Source of the DNA: Rhynchonema sp. JSB1_4
Taxonomy: Eukaryota; Nematoda; Chromadorea; Monhysterida; Xyalidae
DNA: 64,000 nucleotides
Assembly: GCA_030248065.1 (NCBI GenBank)
Contig: JASAMV010004080.1
Span: forward strand, 1 to 64,000
Direction of reading: 5' to 3'
The position numbers and the translations under genes are program-made. The notes beneath the pieces were generated by a model that was given only the letters and a program-made list of their open reading frames with translations, did no database searches and was not told where the DNA came from. Below, in pieces: positions 37,801 to 49,334 of this stretch; position 1 is the stretch's first letter, and each line of letters opens with the position of its first letter.

Positions 37801-40800
37801 TCCAAGTTCTCCGGTAAAACAAATTTAAACAAGTTAAAACAATTTAAAACAAATCAGAGAGGACACTCCCCACAAATATGCCTTTAGTCGCACCTCGAAT
37901 AAATCTCGCCACAACTGCGCGGCACGGTGCGCATTTCACCAATGTCATACTCGCTCGGTTGCCACCTGGCGTTGGGTGCTGGCAGCCAGCGGATTGACTC
38001 CGACACCCCACAAAGGCGAATGTTGAGATTGTCGAATCGCGAGTTGGACACGCGACGGAACGTGCCTGAATCTGAAAGGGGGCGAGCTGGGGATTCTCTC
38101 ATTTTTTGGTGATGAAGGCTGATCGGTGTGTGTATTGCGCAGATGGTTGTTGCTGTATGGCTTACATGGATAACGCTGTCCCCCAGCACCGTGGAAGATT
38201 TTTTATTTCAATATCTCGGTGTCCCAAATACATAAGCCTCCTTAAAATTGAGCTTCGCCGGTAACAAAATACAAAACTGTTTCATCAAACCTTGCGCAAT
38301 CGGTGCATCATTATAAAGTCCGAGCTCCGATTCCACCATGTCATTCGATTTCATCAATTCCTGTATCGATTTTGCGACGCGATCGAAGTTTCGAATGAAT
38401 TCCGGCATCGCGTCCACGGTCGCTGTGGCTTGTTCGAGCGACATGCCATTCTGCAGACAGACGGCGATGAAACGCTCTGCAAAATACGGAAAGTCTAAGT
38501 TTGTGAGCCTGAATTTTCAGGTTGAGCCTGAAAAACTTGAAAGCCAACAATTCTATTAACCTCTCATATATCGCGCAACCAAATAATCACTGTCGACATT
38601 TTTCAGCAAGAACGTTGCGATCTCATCCGGATAATCAGGCGATGTGCAGATAAGCTCGGCCAAGCTCCTTGTCTGCGGCGAGTCATCAAACCAGGTCCGG
38701 ATCTCGGCCGGGTAACACTTGGACGGACGTTGTTTGGTGGCGGTCTGACTTTTCAGTACGTTCCCGGGAATTACTCGGAGTTCGATGAGGTCATCTTTTG
38801 TGATCGCACTAGCAGAACGGGCATTCAGGAGACGAAGTAGATCCTGATGTTTCAATTGGAGTGCATCTAGGGTGGCTGGGTAGCTGAGAAGTCGTTTGAC
38901 TGTTGCGCGAAGCATTTTCATGCCTTCCACTGTCTTGCGTAGACCGTCGTCGTTATTTATGGCGGCACTTGGCGTTTCGCTGGAAATTTGGAAAAAAATA
39001 TTTGATGAAAACTTCTTTGGTTTTTTGACAACTAAAATGGACGAACAGCAATCTCTCGAAATTGCTTGCATACAGCAATCGTGCGTAATCGCTTTGGTTC
39101 CATTTATCTGGTGATTTCCAATTATCCTGAAACTGTCGATATTTTATTTCAAAAAAATTATTCAGGTCAACTTGTAAATCAGGATTCAAACCGCATGCAA
39201 ATGTGAACCTGAAATTCACGGCCAGCCTTTGCATACAGTTGCACCCGGTCACGGAGTGAGCTGAGAGCTGGTGATTGCTCTGCTTCAGCGAATACAAGCC
39301 GAATAATGGGTTCTATTTGGTCGGTGTTGTAGAGCGGTAGATCCGATGGGACACTTCTGAAAATCGCTGTATCCATGTACGTGTACATATGTACGTGACG
39401 TTTTTTCGCAAAAGTCTGGTGTTGGAGCTCATTTTGTTATCACGGCCATCGGTCATAGTTTATGTATAGGTGTATCGTTTTTAAGATTGGTAGCACAAAA
39501 TGTTTTCTTTTTAGCTGAAAAAAACGACGGCGATTGCTTTTTGTTATCATGCCCATCACCACGATGTGCACACATGAATAGCCAACCACCTATGTACGCC
39601 AATGAGCATGAAGGAACCAAAAAACTCCAACAACTGACTGCAATATCCGCCTGAGGAACTGTTGTCTGACGGCCCTGGCACACTCTGCGTGTTCGCTGTG
39701 CGTCTGTGACTCGGTTTCAGACAGTTCGGCAACAATGTCAGAGTAGAGTTGGAGTGAGGACAGGAACGGGCCGCATGGGTTGAGAGTGGTGTTCGGGTTG
39801 GAGGGCTGAAAGTTCTCAAACACAACGGGTTGCAAGCTGTGCGGTTGCATCTTCCGAGGTTGACAGAGCGCAAGTACATTACATCTTTATTTAATTACCA
39901 TACATCTTTATTTAATTACCAATTCCATTTTCGATTATGATATTCTTTGTCAGAAGAAGATACAGTGAGGCAGCTTTACGGTTCTTGCGACGAAGTTTTT
40001 CAAAAAACATGGAAACGAGATCAAATTTGGTGCCAAACAGTCAGCCTTGCAAAACTTATTGATATAATGGGTTTTACAAAGGCAGGCCAAGGCGATCACC
40101 AAGTTTGACCTAAGCCGCGCATTTTAAGATTGAAATCTTCACAGGTCCGATTTCGATAAACATTGTCGCCCAGAAACCAGCCACGCTTGTTGTCATGCCC
40201 ATCGCTGTATGTTGGAGAATCAAACATCAATGGACCCACCTGTTGTGCGAAAATCTCTCTCATTTTCACATCGCCTTGACAAACAGGCGTGTCCTCATAC
40301 ATTTGTGTCATTTGCTGAACGACACGATTGAGTGCTATGGTCTGACGACGAATTGTTTCGTTCGCTTGTTCGTCAGAAACCACCATTTGCCAACAATTTT
40401 GACGATTTCTGCGATAAAAAACAGAATTTTTTAACAATCTCAAGAAAATGAAACATCAACCAACAGTTGTGTATCGAGTTGTTCAGCGCGCATGACCGAC
40501 GCCACCAGACTGCGGTAGAACATTTGCGTCAGTGGATTTGGCAGGGGTGGTGATTGTCCTGAAGTTTCCGCATTGGTTAACGAATAAAAGCAATTTTTGT
40601 ATTTATAGACAACGAAAGTCCTACTTTTCCGTCTCCTTTTTTCATTCCCAGTGTTTCGTTTCACATTGCGTGTCGGCAGAGTGGCGGGCACCAGACCTTC
40701 CGTCTGCGGCAACAAGTGTGCCAGGCCTTGGCCGTTGTGAATGGCGTCCAGCGCTTTTTGAATCTTGAAAATATTGGAAACTTTATTTTCCAAATTTATA

Positions 40801-43800
40801 AAAGCATTATGTATGAAAATATTGAATCGAACCTGTGCGTCAGGCTTGAGCACTTCGTTCACCGGTTTCAGACTGGAATCGCGAGCCAGTTTCTCGCTCA
40901 AAGATTGCAAACTGGCGCTGAAGAGTTCCCAATCATTGTTGACGAACGATCGCTGTGCTTCGATGGCCTGACAAAAAAAAGAGTCGATGTCTGGATTGCA
41001 AATTTCTTGTCACGGAGTGAAGTGATTGCAAGCAACATCTCAACTTCATTTCTGCACCGATGATAGCCGGATAATCCGTCGCAACAGCAGATCTCGTTGT
41101 GTATTAAAAAAACCAGTGACAAAATTCACACCTAAACTGCAAAAATCACATGAGTTTATCAGCACATTGTGACCCAGTACATTGTGTGTGACTTCACTAT
41201 GTGCACTGCTTTGTGATGGCTCTCTACCCTCGCTATGCACAGATGTGACGAAACTCTGTTTCTGCACGCTGTGATGTTACAGCCCGGCAATAAGATCTGC
41301 TGGCGGGGCTTTTTGGACGCAAATTTGCCAGAGGCGTTCGCACCGACGAGCCCTGCAGGCGCCTCGGTCTGTCTGCGAAAGCAGGGCCGAAACAGTCCAA
41401 CATTACTGCACTCAGTACATTATTAAGAGCGTGGGGTAATAGAATAAGAAAGCAAGGCTTTCTCTCGAGCTTTTTATCAATAATAACTGATATGGGTTGA
41501 CAAATACAATCGGCCCATATCACTACTCCTCCTTCCGCCAGGGGAGGTGTACCAAATGGAAGATAATCTCAAATACAATCAAAATACTCAGCGGATGATC
41601 ACACAATCACAATATTACTCAAATATCATACCACACAATCATACATTCGCAAAATACACATTCATACCATTACTGGATCCATCCACATTTACGCTGATCA
41701 CAAAGCACAAATTCAAGCATTTCAAATTCATGCAATAAAATCACAATAATATTCTTCACCCAAAAAATCATATTTGTACACTCTCCAAACAATTTCTTTA
41801 TTTTTTCTATTTTTTCTTGTTTTTTTTTAATTTTCTCAGTGCACAACACCTTTCTCAATTCGGGGCTCCCCCAACTTTCTCAAATCTCCATTTCATTCAC
41901 TCTTTATTCTTCGTTTCTCTCTTCTTTCTCGTCTTCCTTTCTCTTCGATTGCTTTTCCTCTTTTCTTTCTCTTCGTCTTCTCGTCCTTTCTCTATCTCCT
42001 TGCGTTTTTCCTTTTCCTTCTTCTATTCCTTTCTCTTTTTCTTCGTCTCCTTTTCCTTTCTCGCTCGTGCCACAAATTCTTCTTTCTTCTTGTGCCACCA
42101 ACAGCAACGGGCCGCGCCCTGGCACACGCGAAGTCCCGAGGACTCGCTACCTCGCAGAAATCCACCAATAAGAAAGCAAGGCTTTCTCTCGAGCTTTTTA
42201 TCAATAATAACTGATATGGGTTGACAAATACAATCGGCCCATATCACTACTATAGTAACAGATAGGTGTCAATGGAATAGGGTTCACAAATCGAAAAAAA
42301 TGGATTTCGCTCATATTGCACAACAAGTTGACTACTACATTTACTAAGACACATACAAAATTTTGGTGCCAAACTCCAAGGCATTAAATAGTTATGGGCG
42401 CATTTAAGTGGGCAGGTCGAAGATTTCTTGAAATTCCAAAAATGTACCAAGTTTATGTTGATGAGGCTGTCATTTGTTTTAGATCGGGTGCTATTTAATG
42501 AAAATAACACATAATAGTCAATTTGTTATCTACTTTTCAACCATGTAAAAATAAAGGCAAAAATTCGCTGTATTTTCTCTTCCGTTGAATTTTTCAAAAG
42601 TCAGCTCTGAAATGTAGGGCATATCAAAAACAACCAATTTTAAAAAAGTCCTCACCGACGAATTCTTTCTATTTGGTCTCAAAATGTGCGCCATAAAATT
42701 CTGATATTGGTTTATAAATCTGGTTTGTGACAAATTTGAATATCTCCTGAAAAGTTTAGATAAAGAACATTTTTTTGTTTTTTTTTCTCACTTTTTTGTC
42801 TTTTTTTTGCACGGACTCACATTGGAGAAACGACCGATGTGGGTGTCACGAACGGCAACAAGATGCTTGTCAATGTAGTCTGAAAGTAAACCGCTTGTTC
42901 ATGACACATGACAAGCTATCAAAATGGATACAAGTTCAGAAATGCAAGCTATTTGGCACCGGCCGTGATTGGCAATAATGATTTTTTTCAAGTGGTGGAC
43001 AATTCGCTATGTTTCACACGAGGTGAGCAACAAGCAACAACAACACACATTATACAAGCAGTCAACACACACATTATAGCTGCAACACAACACGTTTTAT
43101 GTAAACGGCAGAACACACATGCGCACGCGCAAATACATTTATGTAGCACATTAAGGCAAGCCAGCGGCTGGATCGCATAGCGCAATCGGTTAGGCGCAGC
43201 ACTGAACATGAGTGCGTATGTCTGTCGCGCAGGTTCAAACCCTGTAGCGTGTCTTTTTTTGCGTCGCGGGTTTTGGGTGAACGTTTTACCATTATTACTT
43301 TTTATTTCGTAACTGGATGCAATGCAAAAACATTTAGAAATAGGCAAGAGTTGAAACAAACGAATAGCCATTCACAGATTTGCTGCATTTTCCTAACAAA
43401 CGGTTGCCTTGATAAGCACATTAATTGAAAGCACTCTCGTGGTATTTACAGTTAAGAAACACATACTGTATGTAGGTTTCAGCAGCATACACATCAGAAC
43501 TCATATTTGGGAATCACATGCATCAATTTTTACATATTCCGTCATTCAATTGAACTGCGCACCACGACAAAACAAGAAAGAAAATAAAACGACGAAATTT
43601 TTTTTGCTTCATACTAACATAAATTGCCGACAATATTCAAATTTGTCACAAACCACATTTATACGCCAATACCAGAATTTTATGGCGCACATTTTGAGGC
43701 CCAATAGAAAGAATTCGTCGGTGAGGACTTTTTTAAAATTGGGTGTTTCTGAGAAGCACTCGTTTTTTTGACATTTTTTAAAAAAAATGCAATGGAAGAG

Positions 43801-46800
43801 AAAACATCCAATATCGTGCAACTATTTTTGTACAGCTGAAAAGCGGACAAAAAACTGCTATATGTGTGCAAATTTCAGCGCCGAATGTTGTTTATCGGCT
43901 GAGATCCAATTGGATTGACATTTATTTTTTCAGCATTTTTCATTTTTAAAATTTCCCAAAAAATGCAAACCGAGCACCTTTAAATTGAAATTACTGAAAG
44001 TATACTTACATTTGGAACGCCAAACTTGGAGAGCATTCCTAAATATGTTGTGGCATTGATTTCCAATCAAAAAAACCATACCCAAAATTTCAGTTTTGTG
44101 AACCCTACTTTGCGATTCTTACCACCCCACGCTCTTAATCCAAAAACGTGAAACACCCGACTAGTACACCGGACCTTTGTGCGATTGACGATGACTGCCA
44201 ACATCCGCTGCACCGGCCGGTCACTTTTGTCCGTTCGACAGAACATTTCCGTCACTTTGTCAACCAACATGGAATCGACTCGCACGAAGCCCGCCTGCAG
44301 CTCGGGACACACGCGCCAAGGGTTCAGCAGCCAGTCTGAAACGTGATCGATGTACCACCCGTGAAACATCAGGGGAACAGAATAAAATTCTCACCCGGAG
44401 GAACTCTGAGATTCAAGAGAAAGTTCAGATCGCTGTCGCTGAAGTTCGTGTTCCGTTTCAGCCAGGACGCGAACTGAACGGGGTCCGTGATGGAGCTGCC
44501 AATTGACATCAGGTCACCTGAAACATTATGTTGAGCGTTTTGTGACCCTCGCGTGTGCATGGTGACACTGCTACTGGATCAAGTGTGACTGCCGCTCCTC
44601 CGCCTGCTGACTGAAAATGTGATTTCTCTTGTATTGCGTTCAGATTATTCTGAGTTCGAGTTCGTTTCGTCGCTGGCAGTCAGAGGATATTTTATATTGT
44701 TTGTTTCGTTTCGTCGTCGTGCCGTTTACGTTTATTTCTATTTCGTTTAACGTGCTAACCCCGGATAAAGTGTGCTGAGCTAGCGCAAAAGGGGGTTCAG
44801 TTCGAGCAGCGCGAGAACTGCAGAAATTGCTGCAGCCAGCTGAATTGGCTGGCCTGTTTTGACTTGTATTTCTGTGTGTGCAATTATTTCAGGTCAAACG
44901 TTCTCATTTTATAGCTTTCAGACGAAGAAAGAAGAAAGAAGAAAGAAAGCGAAAGGAGCTGAAAGGTGCGGCCTTGAGAAGGCCGGCAAAGGAAGCAAGA
45001 AAGGCGGCCTTGAAGAGGCCGGCTGAAGGAGCCAGCGAAGCGGTCTTGAGAAGGCCGCGTGTTCCCGTCGGATTTGGTCAAGAATCCGACGGACGATCTG
45101 TGGACGATTGGAGAGCTGTTTGAGTGTGTCAGTGGCTGCACTGGGAGTGTTGCCTGGCTGCACTCTACGAGACCGAGTGCGGCGCGATCCCAGTGGGAGT
45201 GCTTGGACGGGTGTGCTCCCACAAGATCACAGTTTTTTGCCAAATGCCATTTTGATATTCATGACCATCTTCTGTCTTGTTAAGCTTGGCTTCTTTGTTT
45301 CTAATTTTCCCACACTTTTTTCCACATAACGACTGCAAAATACTGTAAGCAGTTTTAAGAAAAAGCAAGCTCAACATAAAGCAGTAGATCATAGCAAATC
45401 TAACCGTCCACTCCACTTCGATTCGTTTCAAATCCAGCCAATCTCACAACCGAACTGCGATACGCGACTATACGATCAGCCAATGGGGTGTTAGCGGCAT
45501 CATCGTAGGCTGTCTTGAGCAGATCAACAAATCTGAAAAATATTTTCACCCAATCGATAGACAAATTAGCTGTTTTCTGATAATCTCCAAAGCAGTATAC
45601 AGCCACCAGCAGGCTGGCGGCTAAGCCGCGTGGATTCTGATGCTTGATAATATTGTCACCATGCCATGGTTCGACAAACCCAACTCATGTGGAAATATTT
45701 CCTTTTTCATTGTTCACTTTGGTGATCGTCATCACTTGCGGATTGCATTATCCGCAATTCCCCCCATTCAACGCACTGTTCATTCCTTTGCTTCCATCTC
45801 TGTGTGTCCTGCAGCGCACCCATTGGGTCATCGAGGTACACGGTAAACGCGGATCTGTAGCTGTCGGGGTCGGTGGGTTCGACGGAATCGTCAACCTTGA
45901 GAAATATTGTTGTTGTTGGGCTTGTTTTTTGGTGAGTGATTACGAGCTGAACGGAATATCCTGACTTATATTCATGTGCTCAACGCACAGTGTCAATGAC
46001 ATGTGTATATTTCCTCGCTGTCATTCAGGGCTGTTTTCGTCTGACTGAGTTTGACGACAGGCATTGGTAATATTCGTTGACTACTAAACAATTAGCTCGT
46101 ACTCTTCTAAGAAAAAGCCCAAATCTAAAAAACTCTTTGTATTCACCTGAACTTGCGCAACATCCACTGGTGCCTCTTTCGTATCCGAACCCACATCTTC
46201 GGTCACTGCCTTATCATTGGATGAAACATCATCGGCGCGGACATTTGCGTTGAAGTTGGCCACGGTCGAATTGGCATTATTGATTAGTTGTTGCACGTCA
46301 TTGGCCGTGTCGATTATGTCGGATATGAAGCGGCCCAGCTGGAAGATTTTTCAGGTGTGTGCAGGTTTGACGAATGGTTCGTTGGGTTCAAAGTTAAATA
46401 ATCATATAGTACAAAAATCAAAACCTACAAATTGTAGCTGACACTTTTGTCATCAAGCTCATCAACATGGTCAGCTGATTGCGCATAACCTGGTGCCAGG
46501 TTACCTTGGTTGTCAGTGCAAGTTCTACAAGTGCAGTGAAGGAAGCGCATGTTGTGTGCCAGTTGACGGGTGTACCAGGTCATCGTCAGTGTGGTAAGTG
46601 ATATTCTCACCAGATGACCAGACAAATCCAGACTTCCACAACCAAAAAAACCGCACATTATCCACTGCCGTAGCACTGGTCGCACTGGTCGGTGTACCAA
46701 GCAGCACAGCGGTCGTCTCAAATGTCACCGGTGAAACATCATCAGGCATGGGACAGCACTGTCCACTCGCTTCGTTGCACAAAAACGGTCCGCCGCACAA

Positions 46801-49310
46801 ATTTCCCCGTCCCAGACAGGGACCAGCAGGGCGCTGACCATCTGGACATGCTGCTTGACGTTTTCGTCGTCGTTTCTCTTGTGACGTTTTTGGTCTGAGG
46901 GAAATTTTATCGCAGTTTTTCAATCCCAAAATCTCTGCCAGCATGACGGCCATCGGTTTCGACACATAACTTTCGACATTTTTACCAAATTACCCCCAAC
47001 GACAAGAGTTGCCTGATTTTTCAAGGTGAGCCCGACCTGGTCACGTCCAGCCACGTTTGGTTGGCTTGTGCAAACCAATCCTGCAACGTGCTCAGTCCGT
47101 CGCTGATATCACCGAGCGCAACGCTCGTGTTCGTGTCGTACATCGCCGATGTCAGCTCGGATAACTGAAAACGGTTGGATTCTTGTTTTTCAGTGTTCAT
47201 TCGCATTTTGGAGAAATGGGAGATACGGAATATGGTGTCGGTTCAACATGCTGTTGATAAAATGATGTGGCAACGAGAACAGCCCCTGAGATAAAATTAA
47301 ATTCACACAAGTTGCTCCTTTCACGATGGATAAAAAGGACGCTTTTTGTGAAAAAAATTAAACCAAATTGCACGACCCGAATTACAGTTTGCCCAAATTT
47401 GCCTTTACGCATATTACCGGTACGTTTTTTCACGTGCATAACGTGTTTGTATTGCCTTGCAGGGATGCGAATAGAAGCTCGGAACTCAGAACACAGACGA
47501 TAAAATTTTTTGTTGTCATGTCCATCAGTATGATATAAAATCAATTTCCAAGCATCATACCCAACCTGTGACGTCATACGTTCGGCTTTCTGCACATCGT
47601 CAGCGCACGATTGCAGTATTTCCAGCTCCGATTGTGACACCTGACAAAGTTGGTCGGTGAGTTTCCGCGTGACGAAAAGGTTCGAGTTGCGAATTCGCGC
47701 CAGATTCTGCTCGCTGCACAATTGGGCCCGCGCACTCGCGTAGTCCGACTCGAATAGATCCTGAATGTTTTGTTGGAATTTATTGCCGTTTGTTTTTGAT
47801 GGCCATGTGTTTCGGTTTAACTTTTCACACTGATGGTGCACCGGAACATCGTCAGGGAATTTGCACCTCAATGCCAAAAGTATAAGTTTAAAAACAAGCT
47901 AAACTGTCAATAAATTGTGTTCCGTGTGGTGCTCACTTCAAATTGAATTCCCGACCCTGTGGTGCATCAGAACATCATCAGTGTTTATTTCAACTTCAGA
48001 AACCAACCAGAATCAATTCAGCCGTTGACACATCCCAAATATTCGATGATTTATCGGCCAAGGAACCCGAGAGTTCAACAAATGCACTGGACGTCGTGTT
48101 TGTAAGATTCCAGCAGTGATAGAACAGCGGCTGGCGCGGTTGATCGCTGAGTGTAAAATAAGGCATTTCGCAAAAAATTTGGGTACCTTGGGCTTAGTCT
48201 AGTGTAGTCTACGAATGTGCGCGTATTTCGTGCCAACGTTGCGGAGTATCCGGGTCAGCGCATTCGTCGCGATATTCAAATTTGTTATAACATTAGTATA
48301 CTCATCTTGGGCTGTTCTTCGTCGCGTGAAAGACACTGTGAGCACGAAAAATGTGCGCAGATGCGTAGACTACAGAAGAATTAGTCGAAACATGTGGGCC
48401 ACAATCAAAAAATTTCACAAAAAACTTCTGTTTACCTATTCTGTTGCTCGAGAAGCACCAGTGAAAGGCCCTGATTTTGTTCGTTGGCGATTTTCTGGAA
48501 AGTTCGAATCGACTGGATAGCGGATGGAGCCATTTGAATGAGTCGACGTTGTTCCTCGAGCGTCACCACGTTGTCGAGTTGGGCTAGTGCGTCGACAAAT
48601 CTTGAAAAAATATGGTTTGTGAAACATCAGCTTGGCAGAATTACGGCACGGTATTCGCCGATTGACTGACGTTTAATTTTACATGGTAGTGTTGTGATTT
48701 TAGAACGATAATCCGGCCAACCCAGGCCTCCATCCGTGAGCGAATATGCAAGTCGATAAAGGAGGTGGTGCATATGGCAAAAAGGAGTCTTCCCTTTGAG
48801 GAACAGGAGTCTTCCCACCGGCACTTGGTCCACAAAAAGCATTCCCTTAATTTCGACCACCACTCGCACGTTCAGATCGAACTGCCGGGCATATTTCTCT
48901 CAGCCTAGGCCAACCGTGCGTACTTTTGTTGAGTGCGATAAAGTTGATCCGGATGTGCTTCATCCACGCAGCCCGATCCGAGACCACACACGACCGATAG
49001 AATGAACGATAGCACACCACTCGATGGTAGGGCGACGGGTGGACGGTTGCCTGATGCATCAAGGGAAGGTACATATGGTTGGGCAAACGGGCATGATAAC
49101 AGAAAATAACAGAAAATGAACAAATTCAAAACGACACTCACAAACTCTGTCGCTCGGCGGCATCACAACATGTCTCAACATCAAAAGTGCGCATATCGTC
49201 ACAAGCGGCCACAGAATTTGTGTGATTTGTGTGCCGATACTCCTCCTTCGTAATTTCCCTTCGACACGAAACATCAGGTATAAATGACTGAACCATTTGC
49301 GGACCGCCAT
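28794..49310 (-). CDS. ABCA-subfamily full ABC transporter with greatly enlarged first ectodomain
   Basis: Predicted lipid exporter/floppase of about 2,900 residues with two membrane halves and two ATPase domains. The start exon (49142-49310) opens with the ABCA N-terminus and helix 1. Exons traced over 48.9-36.2 kb give about 1,600 residues of ectodomain 1, against about 600 in human ABCA1. Landmarks are WRFVKPVLLGKI near 37.6 kb and FWDPTAYSGT near 36.4 kb. Membrane helices follow (36.0, 35.7, 35.0, 34.5 kb), then ATPase 1, a Ser/Thr linker (32717-32889), helix 7 (32417-32521), a shorter ectodomain 2 (32.2-31.5 kb), five helices (31.5-30.5 kb) and ATPase 2. The final exons 29341-29493, 29147-29268 and 28794-28996 keep phase. 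Some ectodomain joins remain unresolved, notably after 48,915, where frames do not meet. Nematode CED-7/ABT proteins are the likely relatives; which one is not clear. Confidence 0.88.
29341..30419 (-). other. Second nucleotide-binding domain of the ABCA transporter
   Basis: The domain starts in exon 30274-30419 (VLDIQQLTKSYGRG). Walker A, GMNGSGKTS, is in 30100-30199, the Q-loop AYCPQHS near 29,965, the signature CSGGTQRR near 29,690, Walker B LLLLDEPCAGMDQ near 29,620 and the switch histidine TSHSM near 29,430. The usual LDEPTxGMDP is LDEPCAGMDQ here, so the Thr and the D-loop-adjacent Pro are replaced. Catalytic Lys, Asp, Glu and His remain. Confidence 0.88.
32939..33155. mobile_element. 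MITE, family TACTAGTGTTGTCAACG, copy 2
   Basis: The left end reads CTGATACTAGTGTTATCAAC and the right end CAGTTGCGTTGACAACAATA, as inverted repeats. The interior is similar to copy 3 (GTGCGTTGC-type words). It sits in the ABCA gene between ATPase 1 and the linker exon, and its outer end abuts a candidate donor at 33,160. Boundaries are approximate. Confidence 0.75.
33161..34385 (-). other. First nucleotide-binding domain of the ABCA transporter
   Basis: Exons 34122-34385, 33947-34057, 33784-33861, 33499-33678, 33285-33400 and 33161-33229 join in frame. Motifs are Walker A GPNASGKTTTM, Q-loop GYCPQHNIYYD, signature LSGGQQRRL, Walker B LLVLDEPTAGVDP and switch THHLEEAELL. Walker A has Ala where most ABCA proteins have the second Gly, but the terminal GKT is kept, so ATP binding should persist. 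Confidence 0.9.
35172..35419. mobile_element. MITE, family TACTAGTGTTGTCAACG, copy 3
   Basis: Left GATACTATTGTGGTCGACGC and right GCAGTTACGTTGACAACACT are inverted ends bounded by TA near 35,178 and 35,411. It lies in an ABCA intron between two membrane-segment exons. The flanking GCTGA and TGAGCCC are shared with copy 2, so the true ends may extend a few bases further. Confidence 0.8.
41443..42251. mobile_element. Miniature LTR-like element (TRIM-like), 809 bp
   Basis: Two identical 85 bp direct repeats (41443-41527 and 42167-42251, starting AATAAGAAAGC and ending CATATCACTACT) bound a 639 bp interior without a credible gene. The sequence ATAG occurs directly outside both repeats, as a 4 bp target duplication would. 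The interior contains long pyrimidine tracts (41,890-42,090). The repeats lack the usual TG...CA ends, so a segmental duplication remains possible. It lies in the largest ABCA intron. Confidence 0.55.
42631..43745. mobile_element. Inverted-repeat element with ~115 bp arms and a tRNA-like interior
   Basis: The left arm (42631-42743) and right arm (43633-43745) are reverse complements with only about eight or nine differences. Both include AAAAAAGTCCTCACCGACGA and CATAAAATTCTG. Both arms read open outward for about 30 codons (QNFMAHILRPNRKNSS), unrecognised. About 890 bp lies between the arms, including the tRNA-like unit. No target duplication is obvious. The element sits in the same ABCA intron as the LTR-like element. 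Confidence 0.65.
43171..43260 (+). tRNA. tRNA-like Pol III unit, probably a pseudogene or SINE head
   Basis: A good A box (TAGCGCAATCGGTTAGGCG, 43178-43196), a good B box (GGTTCAAACCC, 43232-43242), a T arm that pairs, a 5 bp anticodon stem (GCACT/AGTGC) and a T7 terminator at 43254-43260. Against a working tRNA: the acceptor stem pairs at only about half its positions, position 33 is A rather than T, and the D arm has an extra G. No isotype is assigned. Confidence 0.4.
46611..46965 (-). other. Cysteine-rich CC module in ABCA ectodomain 1
   Basis: This ABCA exon encodes a basic run (EKRRRKRQ) followed by six cysteines in about 33 residues, spaced C-x10-C-x6-C-x5-C-x6-CC, and ending CCPMPDDV. 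The pattern resembles the small cysteine-rich repeats (lustrin-like/CC modules) common in nematode extracellular proteins. RRRKR could be a furin-type cleavage site. The donor is at 46,610 (phase 1); the join to the next exon near 46.3 kb is not resolved. Confidence 0.65.
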
Positions 49311-49334
49311 TTTTTCCTGATTTTTATGAGGCTG
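49311..49334 (-). promoter_or_regulatory. Possible trans-splice acceptor of the ABCA gene
   Basis: On the minus strand CTTTTTTCAG is followed by 21 bases and then the ATG. No upstream coding exon is visible. This fits a spliced-leader acceptor; inference only. Confidence 0.4.

Noticed and set aside
41233..41400. Walker A-like GLVGANASGK on the minus strand
   Set aside because: It lies between ectodomain exons, has no neighbouring ATPase motifs, and both real ATPase domains are complete elsewhere.
41817..42224. Ser/Phe-rich plus-strand and Glu/Arg-rich minus-strand frames
   Set aside because: They come from pyrimidine tracts inside the LTR-like element.
46425..46600. Minus-strand frame with several cysteines as an extra ABCA exon
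   Set aside because: No acceptor/donor pair gives a phase that joins the neighbouring exons; it is probably intron.
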